Source: Pseudarthrobacter sulfonivorans
GTDB lineage: Bacteria > Actinomycetota > Actinomycetes > Actinomycetales > Micrococcaceae
Assembly: GCF_014712225.1 (NCBI RefSeq)
Contig: NZ_JACXBW010000003.1
Coordinates: forward strand, 367,640-431,639
Direction of reading: 5' to 3'
Length of the DNA: 64,000 nucleotides
The position numbers and the translations under genes are program-made. A model generated the notes under the pieces. The model had not been told where the DNA came from. It saw only the letters and a list, made by a program, of their open reading frames with translations, and did no database searches. Position 1 is the first letter of the stretch. Every line of letters begins with the position of its first letter. This document shows positions 15,896 to 24,591 of this stretch, piece by piece.

Positions 15896-16599
15896 TGAAC
15901 AACCTCCCCAACGAACCGACGCCGGCTGCCGGCCTTAACGCCGACGGCCGCTCGTCCCGGTGGCAGACCCACCGGGAGGAACGTCGCCGGGAGCTCATCA
16001 AGGCCGCCCGCCGGGCAGTCCACGCGTTGGGCAGCGACGCCTCCATGGAGGAGATCGCCGCAGCCGCGGGCACATCGAAGTCGGTCTTCTACCGCTACTT
16101 CGGTGACAAAGCCGGCCTGCAGCATGCGGTCGGTGAGGTGGTCCTCAGCCAGATGCAGCGCAAGATCCGCGAGGCAGCGCAGGCTGCCCAGACGCCAAGG
16201 GAAGGCCTGCTGGCCATGATCTCGGCATACCTCCAGATGGCGGAAACCAGCCCCAATGTGTACAGCTTCGTCACCCGCTACGCACCGGTGGACGCCGATA
16301 ACCAGCATGGATCGGCGGCGATTTCGGGGGCCTTGGGCCACTTTTTCGACTCCATCGCGGAAATGATTGCCGCCCCGATGCGGGCGCACCTGGGCGACGG
16401 CCGGGCAGCGGTGATCGGCTACTGGCCCACCGCCGCCATCGGCCTGGTCCGGAGCGCCGGGGAACAGTGGCTCAGCACTCCCGACTCCGCGGCAAAACCG
16501 GACCAGGCAGCCATGGCCCGGCAGATTACCGCCTGGCTGTGCGTGGGGATCGCCCCGGAACTCCTGGAATTACCTGTCAGAACCAACGAAGGACATTGA
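15895..16599 (+). CDS. TetR-family transcriptional regulator of the fatty-acid divergon
   Basis: This 234-residue regulator has an N-terminal helix-turn-helix (ELIKAARRAVHALG, then SMEEIAAAAGTSKSVFYRYF and GDKAGLQHAV). A helical ligand-binding domain follows, as in TetR_C lipid-responsive regulators. The first plausible start is GTG 15895, whose first base is the last base of the palindromic operator. There is no Shine-Dalgarno sequence, so the mRNA is probably leaderless and autoregulated. The stop is 1 nt before the acyl-CoA dehydrogenase ATG, so both are one operon. An acyl-CoA or fatty acid ligand is inferred from context. Confidence 0.9.
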   Translation: MNNLPNEPTPAAGLNADGRSSRWQTHREERRRELIKAARRAVHALGSDASMEEIAAAAGTSKSVFYRYFGDKAGLQHAVGEVVLSQMQRKIREAAQAAQTPREGLLAMISAYLQMAETSPNVYSFVTRYAPVDADNQHGSAAISGALGHFFDSIAEMIAAPMRAHLGDGRAAVIGYWPTAAIGLVRSAGEQWLSTPDSAAKPDQAAMARQITAWLCVGIAPELLELPVRTNEGH

Positions 16600-16600
16600 C

Positions 16601-18775
16601 ATGACCGAAGTAGTGGACCGCCGCGGCGGCGGCGGCACGGCCGCAAACAACAAAGCCGTAAGAACGGCGGCGACGACCGCGGGCGTCACCAAGGGTTCGT
16701 CAGCGGGCCCTCGCGCCAATGCTCAGTCAGCCTCGCAGCCCGCCGTCGACGTTGCGGAGCTCGGCGAGCAGCTCCTGGGCAAATGGGCAGACGCCCGCCG
16801 CCACTCCCGTGCGCTGGCGGGTGACCCGGCACTGCATAAGACCGAGGGCCTCACGCACACTGAACACCGCGCCAGGGTCTTCGGGCAGCTGAAGTACCTG
16901 GTGGACCACAACGCCGTGCACCGGGCCTTCCCCGCGGCGCTGAACGGTGCCGATGACCATGGCGGCAACGTTGCCGGGTTCGAGGAACTGGTTACCGCAG
17001 ACCCGTCCCTGCAGATCAAGGCCGGCGTCCAGTGGGGCCTCTTCGGCTCGGCCGTGATGCACCTGGGCACAGCGGACCACCATGCCAAGTGGCTGCCGGG
17101 CATCATGAGCCTGGAAATCCCGGGCTGCTTTGCCATGACGGAGACCGGCCACGGCTCGGACGTTGCCAGCATCGCCACGACAGCGACTTTCGACGAGGCA
17201 ACCGACGAATTTGTCATCCATACGCCGTTCCGGGCCGCATGGAAGGACTACATCGGCAACGCAGCAATTGACGGTCTGGGTGCCGTGGTTTTCGCGCAGC
17301 TCGTGACTCAAGGCGTGAACCACGGCGTTCACGCCTTCTACGTTGACCTCCGGGATCCCGGCACCAAGGAGTTCCTGCCCGGCATCGGCGGGGAGGACGA
17401 CGGCGTCAAGGGCGGCCTCAACGGGATTGACAACGGCCGGCTGCACTTCGACAACGTCCGCGTCCCACGGACCAACCTCCTGAACCGGTACGGCGACGTC
17501 ACGGCGGACGGCACCTACACGTCTCCCATAGCCAGTCCCGGCCGCCGCTTCTTCACCATGCTCGGAACCCTGGTCCAGGGCCGCGTCTCGCTGGACGGCG
17601 CGGCCGTCGCGGTGTCGAAGATCGCGCTATCAGCCGCCATCCGCTACGGCACCGAACGCCGCCAGTTCAACGCGTCTTCCCACACGGACGAGGAAGTCCT
17701 ACTGGACTACCAGCGGCACCAGCGCCGGCTTTTCACGCGGCTGGCTACCACGTACGCCGCGGGCTTTGCCCACGAGCAGCTGTTGCAAAAGTTCGACGAC
17801 GTCTTCTCCGGCACCCATGACACCGACGCGGACCGGCAGGATCTGGAGACGCTGGCGGCCGCGCTGAAGCCGCTCAGCACCTGGCATGCCCTGGATACCT
17901 TGCAGGAGTGCCGTGAGGCCTGCGGCGGCGCGGGCTTCCTGATCGAAAACCGTTTCGCCTCGCTGCATGCGGACATGGATGTCTACGTCACGTTCGAAGG
18001 CGACAACACGGTGCTGCTCCAGCTCGTGGCCAAGCGGCTCCTGGCCGACTACGCCAAGGAGTTCAGGAACGTCGACTTCGGCGTGCTGGCACGCTACGTG
18101 GTAACCCAGGCAACCGGCGTGGCGATCCACCGCACCGGGCTGCGGCAGGTAGCACAGTTCGTCGCCGACACGGGGTCAGTGCAGAAGGCCGCCATCGCGC
18201 TCCGGGACGAAGAGGGCCAGCGTGCCCTCCTGACAGACCGCGTCCAGACCATGGTGGCCGACGTCGGAGCAGCCCTCAAGGGCGCCGGCACGCTTCCGCT
18301 CGAAAAGGGTGCGGCCCTGTTCAACCAGCACCAGAATGAGCTGATCGACGCCGCCCGGGCGCACGCGGAACTCCTGCAGTGGGAGGCCTTCACGGACGCT
18401 TTACGCGACGTCAGCGACCCCGGCACCAAGGTAGTGCTGACCTGGCTCCGTGACCTGTTCGGCCTGTCACTGATCGAAAAGAACCTCTCCTGGTACCTGA
18501 TGAATGGCCGGCTCTCCATGCAGCGCGCCCGCACGGTGGGAGACTACATCAACCGGCTCCTGGTCAAGATCCGGCCACACGCCCTGGATCTGGTGGACGC
18601 GTTCGGCTACGGGGATGAGCACGTCCGCGCCGCGATTGCCACCGGCGCCGAAAAGACGCGGCAGGACGAAGCCCGGGCATACTACAGGGCGCAGCGGGCC
18701 AGCGGCACCGCGCCCGTTGACGAGAAGGTGCTGCTGGCACGCGCCGCCACCTCAGCACGAACCGGGCAGAGGTAA
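16601..18775 (+). CDS. Acyl-CoA dehydrogenase/oxidase family protein
   Basis: This 724-residue flavoprotein catalyses the first step of fatty acid oxidation. After about 45 low-complexity residues comes the helical domain. Then follow CFAMTETGHGSDVASIATTA (flavin-contacting motif), QGRVSLDGAAVAVSKIAL, RYGTERRQF, and the ECREACGGAGFL...DMDVYVTFEGDNTVLLQLVA block. The length and the EACGG...EGDN block are more like acyl-CoA oxidases than the roughly 400-residue dehydrogenases or the 611-residue FadE5. Whether electrons go to O2 or to ETF cannot be settled here. It follows the TetR gene by 1 nt with AAGGA at good spacing. Confidence 0.88.
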   Translation: MTEVVDRRGGGGTAANNKAVRTAATTAGVTKGSSAGPRANAQSASQPAVDVAELGEQLLGKWADARRHSRALAGDPALHKTEGLTHTEHRARVFGQLKYLVDHNAVHRAFPAALNGADDHGGNVAGFEELVTADPSLQIKAGVQWGLFGSAVMHLGTADHHAKWLPGIMSLEIPGCFAMTETGHGSDVASIATTATFDEATDEFVIHTPFRAAWKDYIGNAAIDGLGAVVFAQLVTQGVNHGVHAFYVDLRDPGTKEFLPGIGGEDDGVKGGLNGIDNGRLHFDNVRVPRTNLLNRYGDVTADGTYTSPIASPGRRFFTMLGTLVQGRVSLDGAAVAVSKIALSAAIRYGTERRQFNASSHTDEEVLLDYQRHQRRLFTRLATTYAAGFAHEQLLQKFDDVFSGTHDTDADRQDLETLAAALKPLSTWHALDTLQECREACGGAGFLIENRFASLHADMDVYVTFEGDNTVLLQLVAKRLLADYAKEFRNVDFGVLARYVVTQATGVAIHRTGLRQVAQFVADTGSVQKAAIALRDEEGQRALLTDRVQTMVADVGAALKGAGTLPLEKGAALFNQHQNELIDAARAHAELLQWEAFTDALRDVSDPGTKVVLTWLRDLFGLSLIEKNLSWYLMNGRLSMQRARTVGDYINRLLVKIRPHALDLVDAFGYGDEHVRAAIATGAEKTRQDEARAYYRAQRASGTAPVDEKVLLARAATSARTGQR

Positions 18776-18802
18776 CCGTCCTCCCCCGCCCGACCCATAG
18801 GG

Positions 18803-18864
18803 CAACGCGAGGTCACTAAACCCCGGTATCTCCGTCGCGAGGGGCGGTAAGTGACCCCGCGTTG
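18803..18864. repeat. 62-nt imperfect palindrome between convergent genes
   Basis: CAACGCGAGGTCACT on the left pairs with AGTGACCCCGCGTTG on the right, with inner CCCC/GGGG, enclosing a short loop. It has no T run. It sits between the convergent acyl-CoA dehydrogenase and glgA genes, so it may be a terminator or a dispersed palindromic repeat. Confidence 0.6.
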
Positions 18865-18886
18865 GATCCCGGGCTGAAGTTAAGTG

Positions 18887-18934
18887 CGTACGACGGCGGC
18901 GCTTTCCATCTGTGGGGAGCGCCGCCGTCGTACG
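18887..18934. terminator. 17-bp perfect hairpin, bidirectional terminator candidate
   Basis: CGTACGACGGCGGCGCT (18887-18903) pairs perfectly with AGCGCCGCCGTCGTACG (18918-18934) across a 14-nt loop. It lies 28 nt beyond the stop of glgA on the minus strand. The plus-strand continuation is TCATTCAGTTTT. Confidence 0.65.
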
Positions 18935-18962
18935 TCATTCAGTTTTGGTAACGGACCTCGTG

Positions 18963-20168
18963 TCAGGAAAGCACCGAGCGGTAGACCTCGAGGGTGGTTT
19001 CCGTGATGGACTCCCAGGAGAAGTGCTCCTCGGCGCGGCGGCGGCCCGCCTGTCCCATGGCGCGCGCCCGCTCAGGATCGGACACGACCTCGGTCAGGGC
19101 AGCGGCGAACTCGGTCACGAACTTCTCCGGATCCAGCGGCGTTCCCGTGCCATCGGTTACCTGCTCAAGGTCAACCAAGAGGCCGGTCTCACCGTGCTGG
19201 ACCACCTCCGGGATACCCCCGGTGGCGCTGGCCACCACGGCCGCGCCGCAGGCCATGGCTTCAAGGTTCACGATGCCGAGCGGCTCATAGATCGAAGGGC
19301 ACGCGAAGGCGGTTGCGTGGCTGAGGACCTGGATGAGTTCGTGGCGCGGAAGCATCCGCTCGATGAGGATCACGCCGGTCCGCTGCTGCTGCAGCTCCTC
19401 GATGAGGCGGGCCGTTTCGGCGGCGAGTTCGGGAGTGTCCGCGGCGCCCAGGCACAGGACCACCTGGACGTCGGCCGGCAGCTTGGCGGCAGCCCGCAGC
19501 AGGTACGGAACGCCCTTCTGCCGCGTGTTCCGGCCAACGAAGACCACGCTTGGCTTCTGCGGGTCGATGCCGAGCGCACGAACCGCGTCTTCGCCTTCAT
19601 CGCGCTGCCAGAGCTCAACGTCGATGCCGTTGTGGACCACTTTGACCTTGGCAGGGTCAACGTCCGGGTAGCTGCGCAGGATGTCCTGGCGCATGCCCTC
19701 CGAGACGGCGATGATGGCCGCGGCTGCCTCATAGGCCGTTTTTTCCACCCAAGAGGACAGCGCGTAGCCGCCGCCGAGCTGCTCGGCCTTCCACGGCCGC
19801 AGCGGCTCCAGGCTGTGTGCGCTGAGCACGTGAGGGATGCCGTGCAGCAGTGACGCCAGATGCCCCGCCATGTTCGCGTACCAGGTATGGGAGTGAACCA
19901 GATCGGCTCCCTCGATGTCCGGCACGATCCGCAGATCGACACCCAGCGTCTGGACAGCCGCATTGGCCGAACCCAGATCCTCGGGCACGGCATAGGAAGT
20001 CACCCCGGCACCGTGGTAGTCAGCGTCGCGGGGCGCCCCGAAGGCACGAACCTGCAGGTCAACGTGCTTACTAAGCACCCTGCTCAACTCGGCCACGTGG
20101 ACTCCGGCACCGCCGTAGATCTCCGGCGGGAATTCTTTAGTCACAATGTCTATTCGCACGTTACCCAA
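18963..20168 (-). CDS. glgA: Glycogen synthase / maltose-1-phosphate synthase (GlgA/GlgM type)
   Basis: This 401-residue GT-B glycosyltransferase uses ADP-glucose. In mycobacteria the orthologue (GlgM, Rv1212c) makes maltose-1-phosphate for alpha-glucan; the actinobacterial type is usually annotated glycogen synthase. Visible are [20 protein letters not shown] at the N-terminus, [45 protein letters not shown], and the donor-site [14 protein letters not shown] (E-x7-E). TTG 20168 has AAGGA at proper spacing; GTG 20159 ([10 protein letters not shown]) fits the family N-terminus better but is too far from that site. It is divergent from glgC. Confidence 0.88.
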   Translation of the reverse strand: MGNVRIDIVTKEFPPEIYGGAGVHVAELSRVLSKHVDLQVRAFGAPRDADYHGAGVTSYAVPEDLGSANAAVQTLGVDLRIVPDIEGADLVHSHTWYANMAGHLASLLHGIPHVLSAHSLEPLRPWKAEQLGGGYALSSWVEKTAYEAAAAIIAVSEGMRQDILRSYPDVDPAKVKVVHNGIDVELWQRDEGEDAVRALGIDPQKPSVVFVGRNTRQKGVPYLLRAAAKLPADVQVVLCLGAADTPELAAETARLIEELQQQRTGVILIERMLPRHELIQVLSHATAFACPSIYEPLGIVNLEAMACGAAVVASATGGIPEVVQHGETGLLVDLEQVTDGTGTPLDPEKFVTEFAAALTEVVSDPERARAMGQAGRRRAEEHFSWESITETTLEVYRSVLS

Positions 20169-20261
20169 GGTAGTCCTTCCGCCTTATCTGTTCTAGTGTG
20201 AAGTAGTCCGGGCATGCCGGACTGTTTTGGGGAGTTACGAAGGCGTACAGGAGCGACCACT

Positions 20262-21674
20262 ATGCCGTTAAATAAAAAAGTCCTGGCCATTGTCCTTGCA
20301 GGCGGCGAGGGAAACCGGCTCATGCCACTGACGGCGGACCGGGCCAAGCCGGCTGTGCCCTTTGCCGGCAGTTACCGCCTGATCGATTTTGCGATTTCCA
20401 ACCTGGTGAATTCGCGCTATCTGCAAATCGTGGTCCTCACGCAATATAAGTCCCACAGCCTTGACCGGCATATTTCCGAGGCGTGGCGGATGTCCACCCA
20501 GCTCGGCAACTATGTCGCCTCCGTTCCCGCACAGCAGCGCGTGGGCAAGAGCTGGTTCCTCGGCAGCGCAAACGCCATTTACCAGTCCTTGAACCTGATC
20601 CACGACGCCAACCCCGACATCGTCGTTGTTGTGGGCGCGGACCACGTTTACCGTATGGACTTCGCCCAGATGGTGGAACAGCACGTGCGCAGCGGGGCCA
20701 AAGCCACCGTGGCAGCCGTGCGCCAGCCGCTGAACATGGCCAACCAGTTCGGTGTGATCGAGGTGGACCAGAACGATGCGCAGAAGATTGCGGCATTCGT
20801 GGAGAAGCCCGCCACCACGCCCGGCCTTGCTGCCGACCCCAGCCAGTTCCTGGCTTCAATGGGCAACTACGTCTTCGACGCCGACGCCCTGGTGGCGGCC
20901 CTGCACGTGGACGCCGAACGACTTGATACCAAGCACGACATGGGCGGTGACATCATCCCCTACTTCGTCAGCCAGGGTGAGGCCGGTGTCTACGACTTCA
21001 CGCTCAATGACATCCCCGGCTCCACCGAACGTGACCGCACGTACTGGCGCGACGTCGGCACCATCGACTCTTTCTACGACGCGCACATAGACCTCATCTC
21101 GCCGGTGCCGATCTTCAATCTGTACAACTCGGAATGGCCCATCTACACGCGGCAAAGCATCTCGCCGCCCGCCAAATTCGTCCGTGGCGAGGGCAACACA
21201 GTCGGCTCGGCATTGGATTCCATTGTTGCGAGCGGGTGCGTGATCTCCGGCGGCATCGTGGAGGGTTCGGTGCTCTCCAATGACGTTTTTGTCGGCAGGT
21301 CCAGCCGCGTGCTCGACTCGGTTCTGATGGACAAGGTCAATATCGGTGAAGGTGCCGTCGTCAAGCGTGCCATCCTCGACAAAAACGTCAAGGTCCCGGC
21401 CGGTGCCGCGATCGGCCTCGATCACGACCTCGACCGGGCCCGCGGCTTCAAGGTCACCGACTCCGGCATCACCGTGCTGTCGAAAGGGCAGGTGGTCCCC
21501 GAACCGGACGAGGCCGAGCGCGCCCTGTCGGCCGCCAACCTCATCCTGGTGCCGGACGCAGTCCGGGCCGCCACGGAAAAATGGTCCGAGTTGCGGGACT
21601 CGGTGGACAAGGTCGCCGAAGTACAGGCGGCCGCCGTCGGCGTCTCAATGCACGGCCACTCAACCAAGTCGTAA
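20262..21674 (+). CDS. glgC: Glucose-1-phosphate adenylyltransferase
   Basis: This 470-residue ADP-glucose pyrophosphorylase feeds glycogen and alpha-glucan synthesis. The N-terminal catalytic domain has [20 protein letters not shown] and [20 protein letters not shown], the substrate loop [15 protein letters not shown], the ADP-glucose-type FVEKP motif, and GDIIPYF. The C-terminal part is a left-handed beta helix with repeated short V/I hexads ([33 protein letters not shown]). ATG 20262 has AGGAG 8 nt upstream. The protein is longer than typical because of a C-terminal helical tail. It pairs with the divergent glgA gene. Confidence 0.95.
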   Translation: MPLNKKVLAIVLAGGEGNRLMPLTADRAKPAVPFAGSYRLIDFAISNLVNSRYLQIVVLTQYKSHSLDRHISEAWRMSTQLGNYVASVPAQQRVGKSWFLGSANAIYQSLNLIHDANPDIVVVVGADHVYRMDFAQMVEQHVRSGAKATVAAVRQPLNMANQFGVIEVDQNDAQKIAAFVEKPATTPGLAADPSQFLASMGNYVFDADALVAALHVDAERLDTKHDMGGDIIPYFVSQGEAGVYDFTLNDIPGSTERDRTYWRDVGTIDSFYDAHIDLISPVPIFNLYNSEWPIYTRQSISPPAKFVRGEGNTVGSALDSIVASGCVISGGIVEGSVLSNDVFVGRSSRVLDSVLMDKVNIGEGAVVKRAILDKNVKVPAGAAIGLDHDLDRARGFKVTDSGITVLSKGQVVPEPDEAERALSAANLILVPDAVRAATEKWSELRDSVDKVAEVQAAAVGVSMHGHSTKS

Positions 21675-21682
21675 AGCCCGTC

Positions 21683-21718
21683 AGGAGCCCGGCACTCCCA
21701 CCGTTGGGCCGGGCTCCT
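21683..21718 (+). terminator. Hairpin after glgC
   Basis: AGGAGCCCGGC pairs with GCCGGGCTCCT around a 14-nt loop, 8 nt beyond the stop. There is no T run. The next gene has its own promoter (TAAAAT at 21728). Confidence 0.6.
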
Positions 21719-21727
21719 CGCAGGCTG

Positions 21728-21733
21728 TAAAAT
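21728..21733 (+). promoter_or_regulatory. Leaderless-type promoter -10 (TAAAAT)
   Basis: TAAAAT is placed 7 nt before the ATG at 21741. Confidence 0.5.
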
Positions 21734-21740
21734 TGGGGCA

Positions 21741-23204
21741 ATGAGCTCCCCCGATCTGTCAGCCGGGCTGACGCCTGAGGAAATCCAGGCCTGCCTTAAG
21801 GTTCTGAACACCATCCACGTCTACGACGAGGAACACCCGGACTACGTTTCGGTGCGTCGGGCGACCGGGAAAATGTTCAAGGCCGTAAAGCGCCACCGGC
21901 GCGTCACCAAACGCGACCTGATCTCCGAAGCCGACCGGGCAGTGATCGCCCAGACAGCAACTGCAGCGCCGGACCGCATTGACGACGAGACGCGTGGCAA
22001 CAAGCTGGCCACCTCGGCGACCGGCGAAGTTGCCGGCCACCTGATCCGGTCCCGGCCCTGCTACATCTGCAAACAGCACTACACACAGGTGGACGCGTTC
22101 TACCACCAGCTCTGCCCTGAGTGCGCAGCGTTCAACCACGGCAAGCGGGACGCCCGGACGGACCTCACCGGCCGCCGGGCACTGCTCACGGGCGGACGCG
22201 CCAAGATCGGCATGTACATTGCCCTGCGCCTGCTTCGGGACGGCGCACACACCACCATCACCACCAGGTTCCCCAAGGACGCCGCGCGCCGTTTCGCTGC
22301 AATGGAGGACAGCAGCGACTGGCTTCACCGGCTCCGGATCGTGGGCATCGACCTGCGCGACCCCTCACAGGTCATGGCACTGACGGATTCCCTGAATGCC
22401 GCCGGCCCGTTGGACATCATCATCAACAATGCGGCCCAGACAGTGCGACGTTCCGGCAACGCATACAAGCCGCTGGTGGACGCCGAGGACGAACCCCTGC
22501 CCGCCGAACTGGAGCCAGCCAACGGCGGCCCGGAGCTGATGACGTTCGGCCATGCCCACGACAAGCACCCGCTCGCCCTTGCCGGCAGCGTGACCGATCA
22601 TCCGGTCCTGGCAGGCGATGCAATCACCTCGCTGGCACTGTCCACCGGTTCGGCTTCGCTGGAACGCATCGCGTCAGGCACAGCGATCGACGCCGGCGGG
22701 CTGGTTCCGGATCTTGCCACCATCAACAGCTGGACACAGGTGGTGGATGAGGTGGATCCGCTGGAGATGCTCGAGGTCCAGCTCTGCAACGTCACTGCCC
22801 CCTTCCTGCTGGTCAGCAGGCTCCGGGAGGCCATGAAGCGTTCCACGGCACACCGGAAGTACATCGTGAACGTCTCCGCCATGGAAGGCCAGTTCTCCCG
22901 CGCCTACAAGGGCCCGGGGCACCCGCACACCAACATGGCAAAAGCGGCCCTCAACATGATGACCCGGACCAGCGCCAAGGAAATGCTGGACGCCGACGGC
23001 ATCCTGATGACGGCCGTGGACACCGGCTGGATCACCGATGAGCGCCCGCACTTTACCAAGGTCCGCCTCATGGAGGAGGGCTTCCACGCTCCGCTGGACC
23101 TGGTGGACGGCGCTGCCAGGGTCTACGATCCGATCGTGATGGGCGAAAACGGCGAGGACCAGTACGGGGTTTTCCTGAAGGATTACAAGCCCAGCCCCTG
23201 GTAG
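21741..23204 (+). CDS. Unusual SDR-family protein with N-terminal Cys4 zinc knuckle
   Basis: This 487-residue protein has about 110 residues of helical N-terminus, then CYICKQHYTQVDAF..LCPECAAFNH, a CxxC..CxxC unit expected to bind zinc. A Rossmann SDR domain follows: RRALLTGGRAKIGMYIALRL, a TRFPKDAARR cofactor loop, INNAAQTVRR, and NVSAMEGQFSRAY. The usual catalytic Tyr of YxxxK is replaced: the stretch reads HTNMAKAALNMM, giving TxxxK. Insertions (about residues 235-310) surround the active site. It may be a non-canonical reductase or a non-catalytic dinucleotide-binding protein. The transcript appears leaderless; the gene stands alone. Confidence 0.8.
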   Translation: MSSPDLSAGLTPEEIQACLKVLNTIHVYDEEHPDYVSVRRATGKMFKAVKRHRRVTKRDLISEADRAVIAQTATAAPDRIDDETRGNKLATSATGEVAGHLIRSRPCYICKQHYTQVDAFYHQLCPECAAFNHGKRDARTDLTGRRALLTGGRAKIGMYIALRLLRDGAHTTITTRFPKDAARRFAAMEDSSDWLHRLRIVGIDLRDPSQVMALTDSLNAAGPLDIIINNAAQTVRRSGNAYKPLVDAEDEPLPAELEPANGGPELMTFGHAHDKHPLALAGSVTDHPVLAGDAITSLALSTGSASLERIASGTAIDAGGLVPDLATINSWTQVVDEVDPLEMLEVQLCNVTAPFLLVSRLREAMKRSTAHRKYIVNVSAMEGQFSRAYKGPGHPHTNMAKAALNMMTRTSAKEMLDADGILMTAVDTGWITDERPHFTKVRLMEEGFHAPLDLVDGAARVYDPIVMGENGEDQYGVFLKDYKPSPW

Positions 23205-23240
23205 GCAGAAGGGCACTGTCCCGGCAAGGGCCGCACGGCG

Positions 23241-23246
23241 TAGGCT
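23241..23246 (+). promoter_or_regulatory. Leaderless-type promoter -10 (TAGGCT)
   Basis: TAGGCT lies 7 nt before the ATG at 23254. Confidence 0.5.
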
Positions 23247-23253
23247 CGGCGTC

Positions 23254-23721
23254 ATGAGCAGCGAATCAATCACCGAAGTTCACAACCTGGAACACCACGA
23301 GTGCTGGGAACTCCTCCGGACAGTCTCCGTGGGCCGGCTTGCAGTCCTCGTGGACGGGCATCCGGACATCTTCCCCGTCAATTACACCGTGGACGGCGGA
23401 ACGATCGTCTTCCGCACCGGCCAGGGGACCAAGCTGGAAGCAGCGTCCGGAGGTTCCCGCGTCGCAGTGGAAGCCGACGGCGTGGATGCCGTCAGCGGCC
23501 TTGCCTGGAGCGTGGTGCTCAAGGGGCCCGCGGCTGCGATCAAGGGCACGGAAAGCATCCTGGACACGGCCGCGCTGTACCTGTTCCCGTGGCAGGCCGG
23601 GAAGAAGGACACGTTCATCCGGGTCAGCCCTGACTCCCTGACCGGACGCCGGTTCAAGGTCACCGCCCCGATGACCTGGTGGACGCAGCTTAGTGGGGCG
23701 GCCAAGGCCTCGCCCGAGTGA
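23254..23721 (+). CDS. Pyridoxamine 5'-phosphate oxidase-like flavin-binding protein
   Basis: This 155-residue split-barrel protein has the actinobacterial PNPOx-like pattern: LLRTVSVGRLAVLVDGHPDI, FPVNYTVDGGTIVFRTGQGT, then VAVEADGVDAVSGLAWSVVL and the closing F.RVSPDSLTGRRF. These small proteins bind FMN or F420; most have no defined substrate. It ends close to the convergent transglutaminase gene, with about 18 nt between stops. Confidence 0.88.
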   Translation: MSSESITEVHNLEHHECWELLRTVSVGRLAVLVDGHPDIFPVNYTVDGGTIVFRTGQGTKLEAASGGSRVAVEADGVDAVSGLAWSVVLKGPAAAIKGTESILDTAALYLFPWQAGKKDTFIRVSPDSLTGRRFKVTAPMTWWTQLSGAAKASPE

Positions 23722-23739
23722 CCTGTGTGCTCGGCCTGC

Positions 23740-24591
23740 CTACGCCAGGCGGGTGATCTCCACACTGACGCTCAGGGCAGACCCGCCGCCGCCGGAAAGG
23801 ATGCCCTTCAGCGGCGGCACATCGCGGTAGTCCCGGCCCCTGGCAACGGTCACGTGGAAATCCCCCGCGGGCTTGTGGTTGGTGGGGTCCCAGCTGCGCC
23901 AGGCCCCGTCCCAGAACTCCAGCCACGCGTGCGACTGGCCTGCGACTGTCTCGCCGATCGCCGCCGTCGACCTCGGGTGCAGGTAGCCGGACACGTATCG
24001 GGCGGGGATCCCGCAGCTGCGCAGTGCGCCGATGGCAAGGTGTGCAAGGTCCTGGCAGACGCCCTGCCGCTGCCCCCAGGCTTCCTCCGCGTTGGTGGTG
24101 ACCGCCGTGGAGCCGGACATGTAGGTCATCTCGCCGCGCATCCACTCGAAAATTGCCATTGCGGCCTCATGCGGGTTCCTGCCTTCAACCACGCCTGGAA
24201 TGATTCCCAGGACTTCGTCGCCCGGACCGCTGAGTTGGGACTGCGGCAGCCAATCACTGAACGAATTCAGGGTGTCCTCTGATGCCAGCACATCCCACCC
24301 CACGATGTCGGCCTCGGAGGGGATTTTTTCGGCCCGGTACACTTCGACCGTGATGTTGGAAACAACCTCGAGGTGCTCATGCGGCATCTGCATGTCGAAG
24401 GCGGTTACCCTGGTGCCCCAGTAATCCCGGTAATTGCTCACGGCCGCCTGGGACGGCGACACTTTGAGCACCGATTCAAGAACCACCTGCTGGGAATCTG
24501 TCAGGGGTGTCATACGGGCCTCGTTGTACGACAGCGTGACGCGCTTGTTGTACTTGTAGGCCGTGGTGTGGATGATACTCAGCCGGGTCAT
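23740..24591 (-). CDS. Transglutaminase-like protein with bacterial N-terminal domain
   Basis: This 283-residue protein has an N-terminal beta domain (LSIIHTTAYKYNKRVTLSYN, ARMTPL, the typical Bact_transglu_N start). The C-terminal transglutaminase-like fold carries a catalytic Cys in RQGVCQDLAHLAIGALRSCG, His in GQSHAWLEFWD and Asp in SWDPTNH. Such proteins are thought to act as peptidases or amidases rather than crosslinkers. The ATG overlaps the alpha-E gene stop by 4 nt. The cassette ATP-grasp / alpha-E / transglutaminase recurs in many bacteria and was proposed by Iyer, Aravind and colleagues to make and process peptide tags; substrate is unknown. Confidence 0.92.
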   Translation of the reverse strand: MTRLSIIHTTAYKYNKRVTLSYNEARMTPLTDSQQVVLESVLKVSPSQAAVSNYRDYWGTRVTAFDMQMPHEHLEVVSNITVEVYRAEKIPSEADIVGWDVLASEDTLNSFSDWLPQSQLSGPGDEVLGIIPGVVEGRNPHEAAMAIFEWMRGEMTYMSGSTAVTTNAEEAWGQRQGVCQDLAHLAIGALRSCGIPARYVSGYLHPRSTAAIGETVAGQSHAWLEFWDGAWRSWDPTNHKPAGDFHVTVARGRDYRDVPPLKGILSGGGGSALSVSVEITRLA

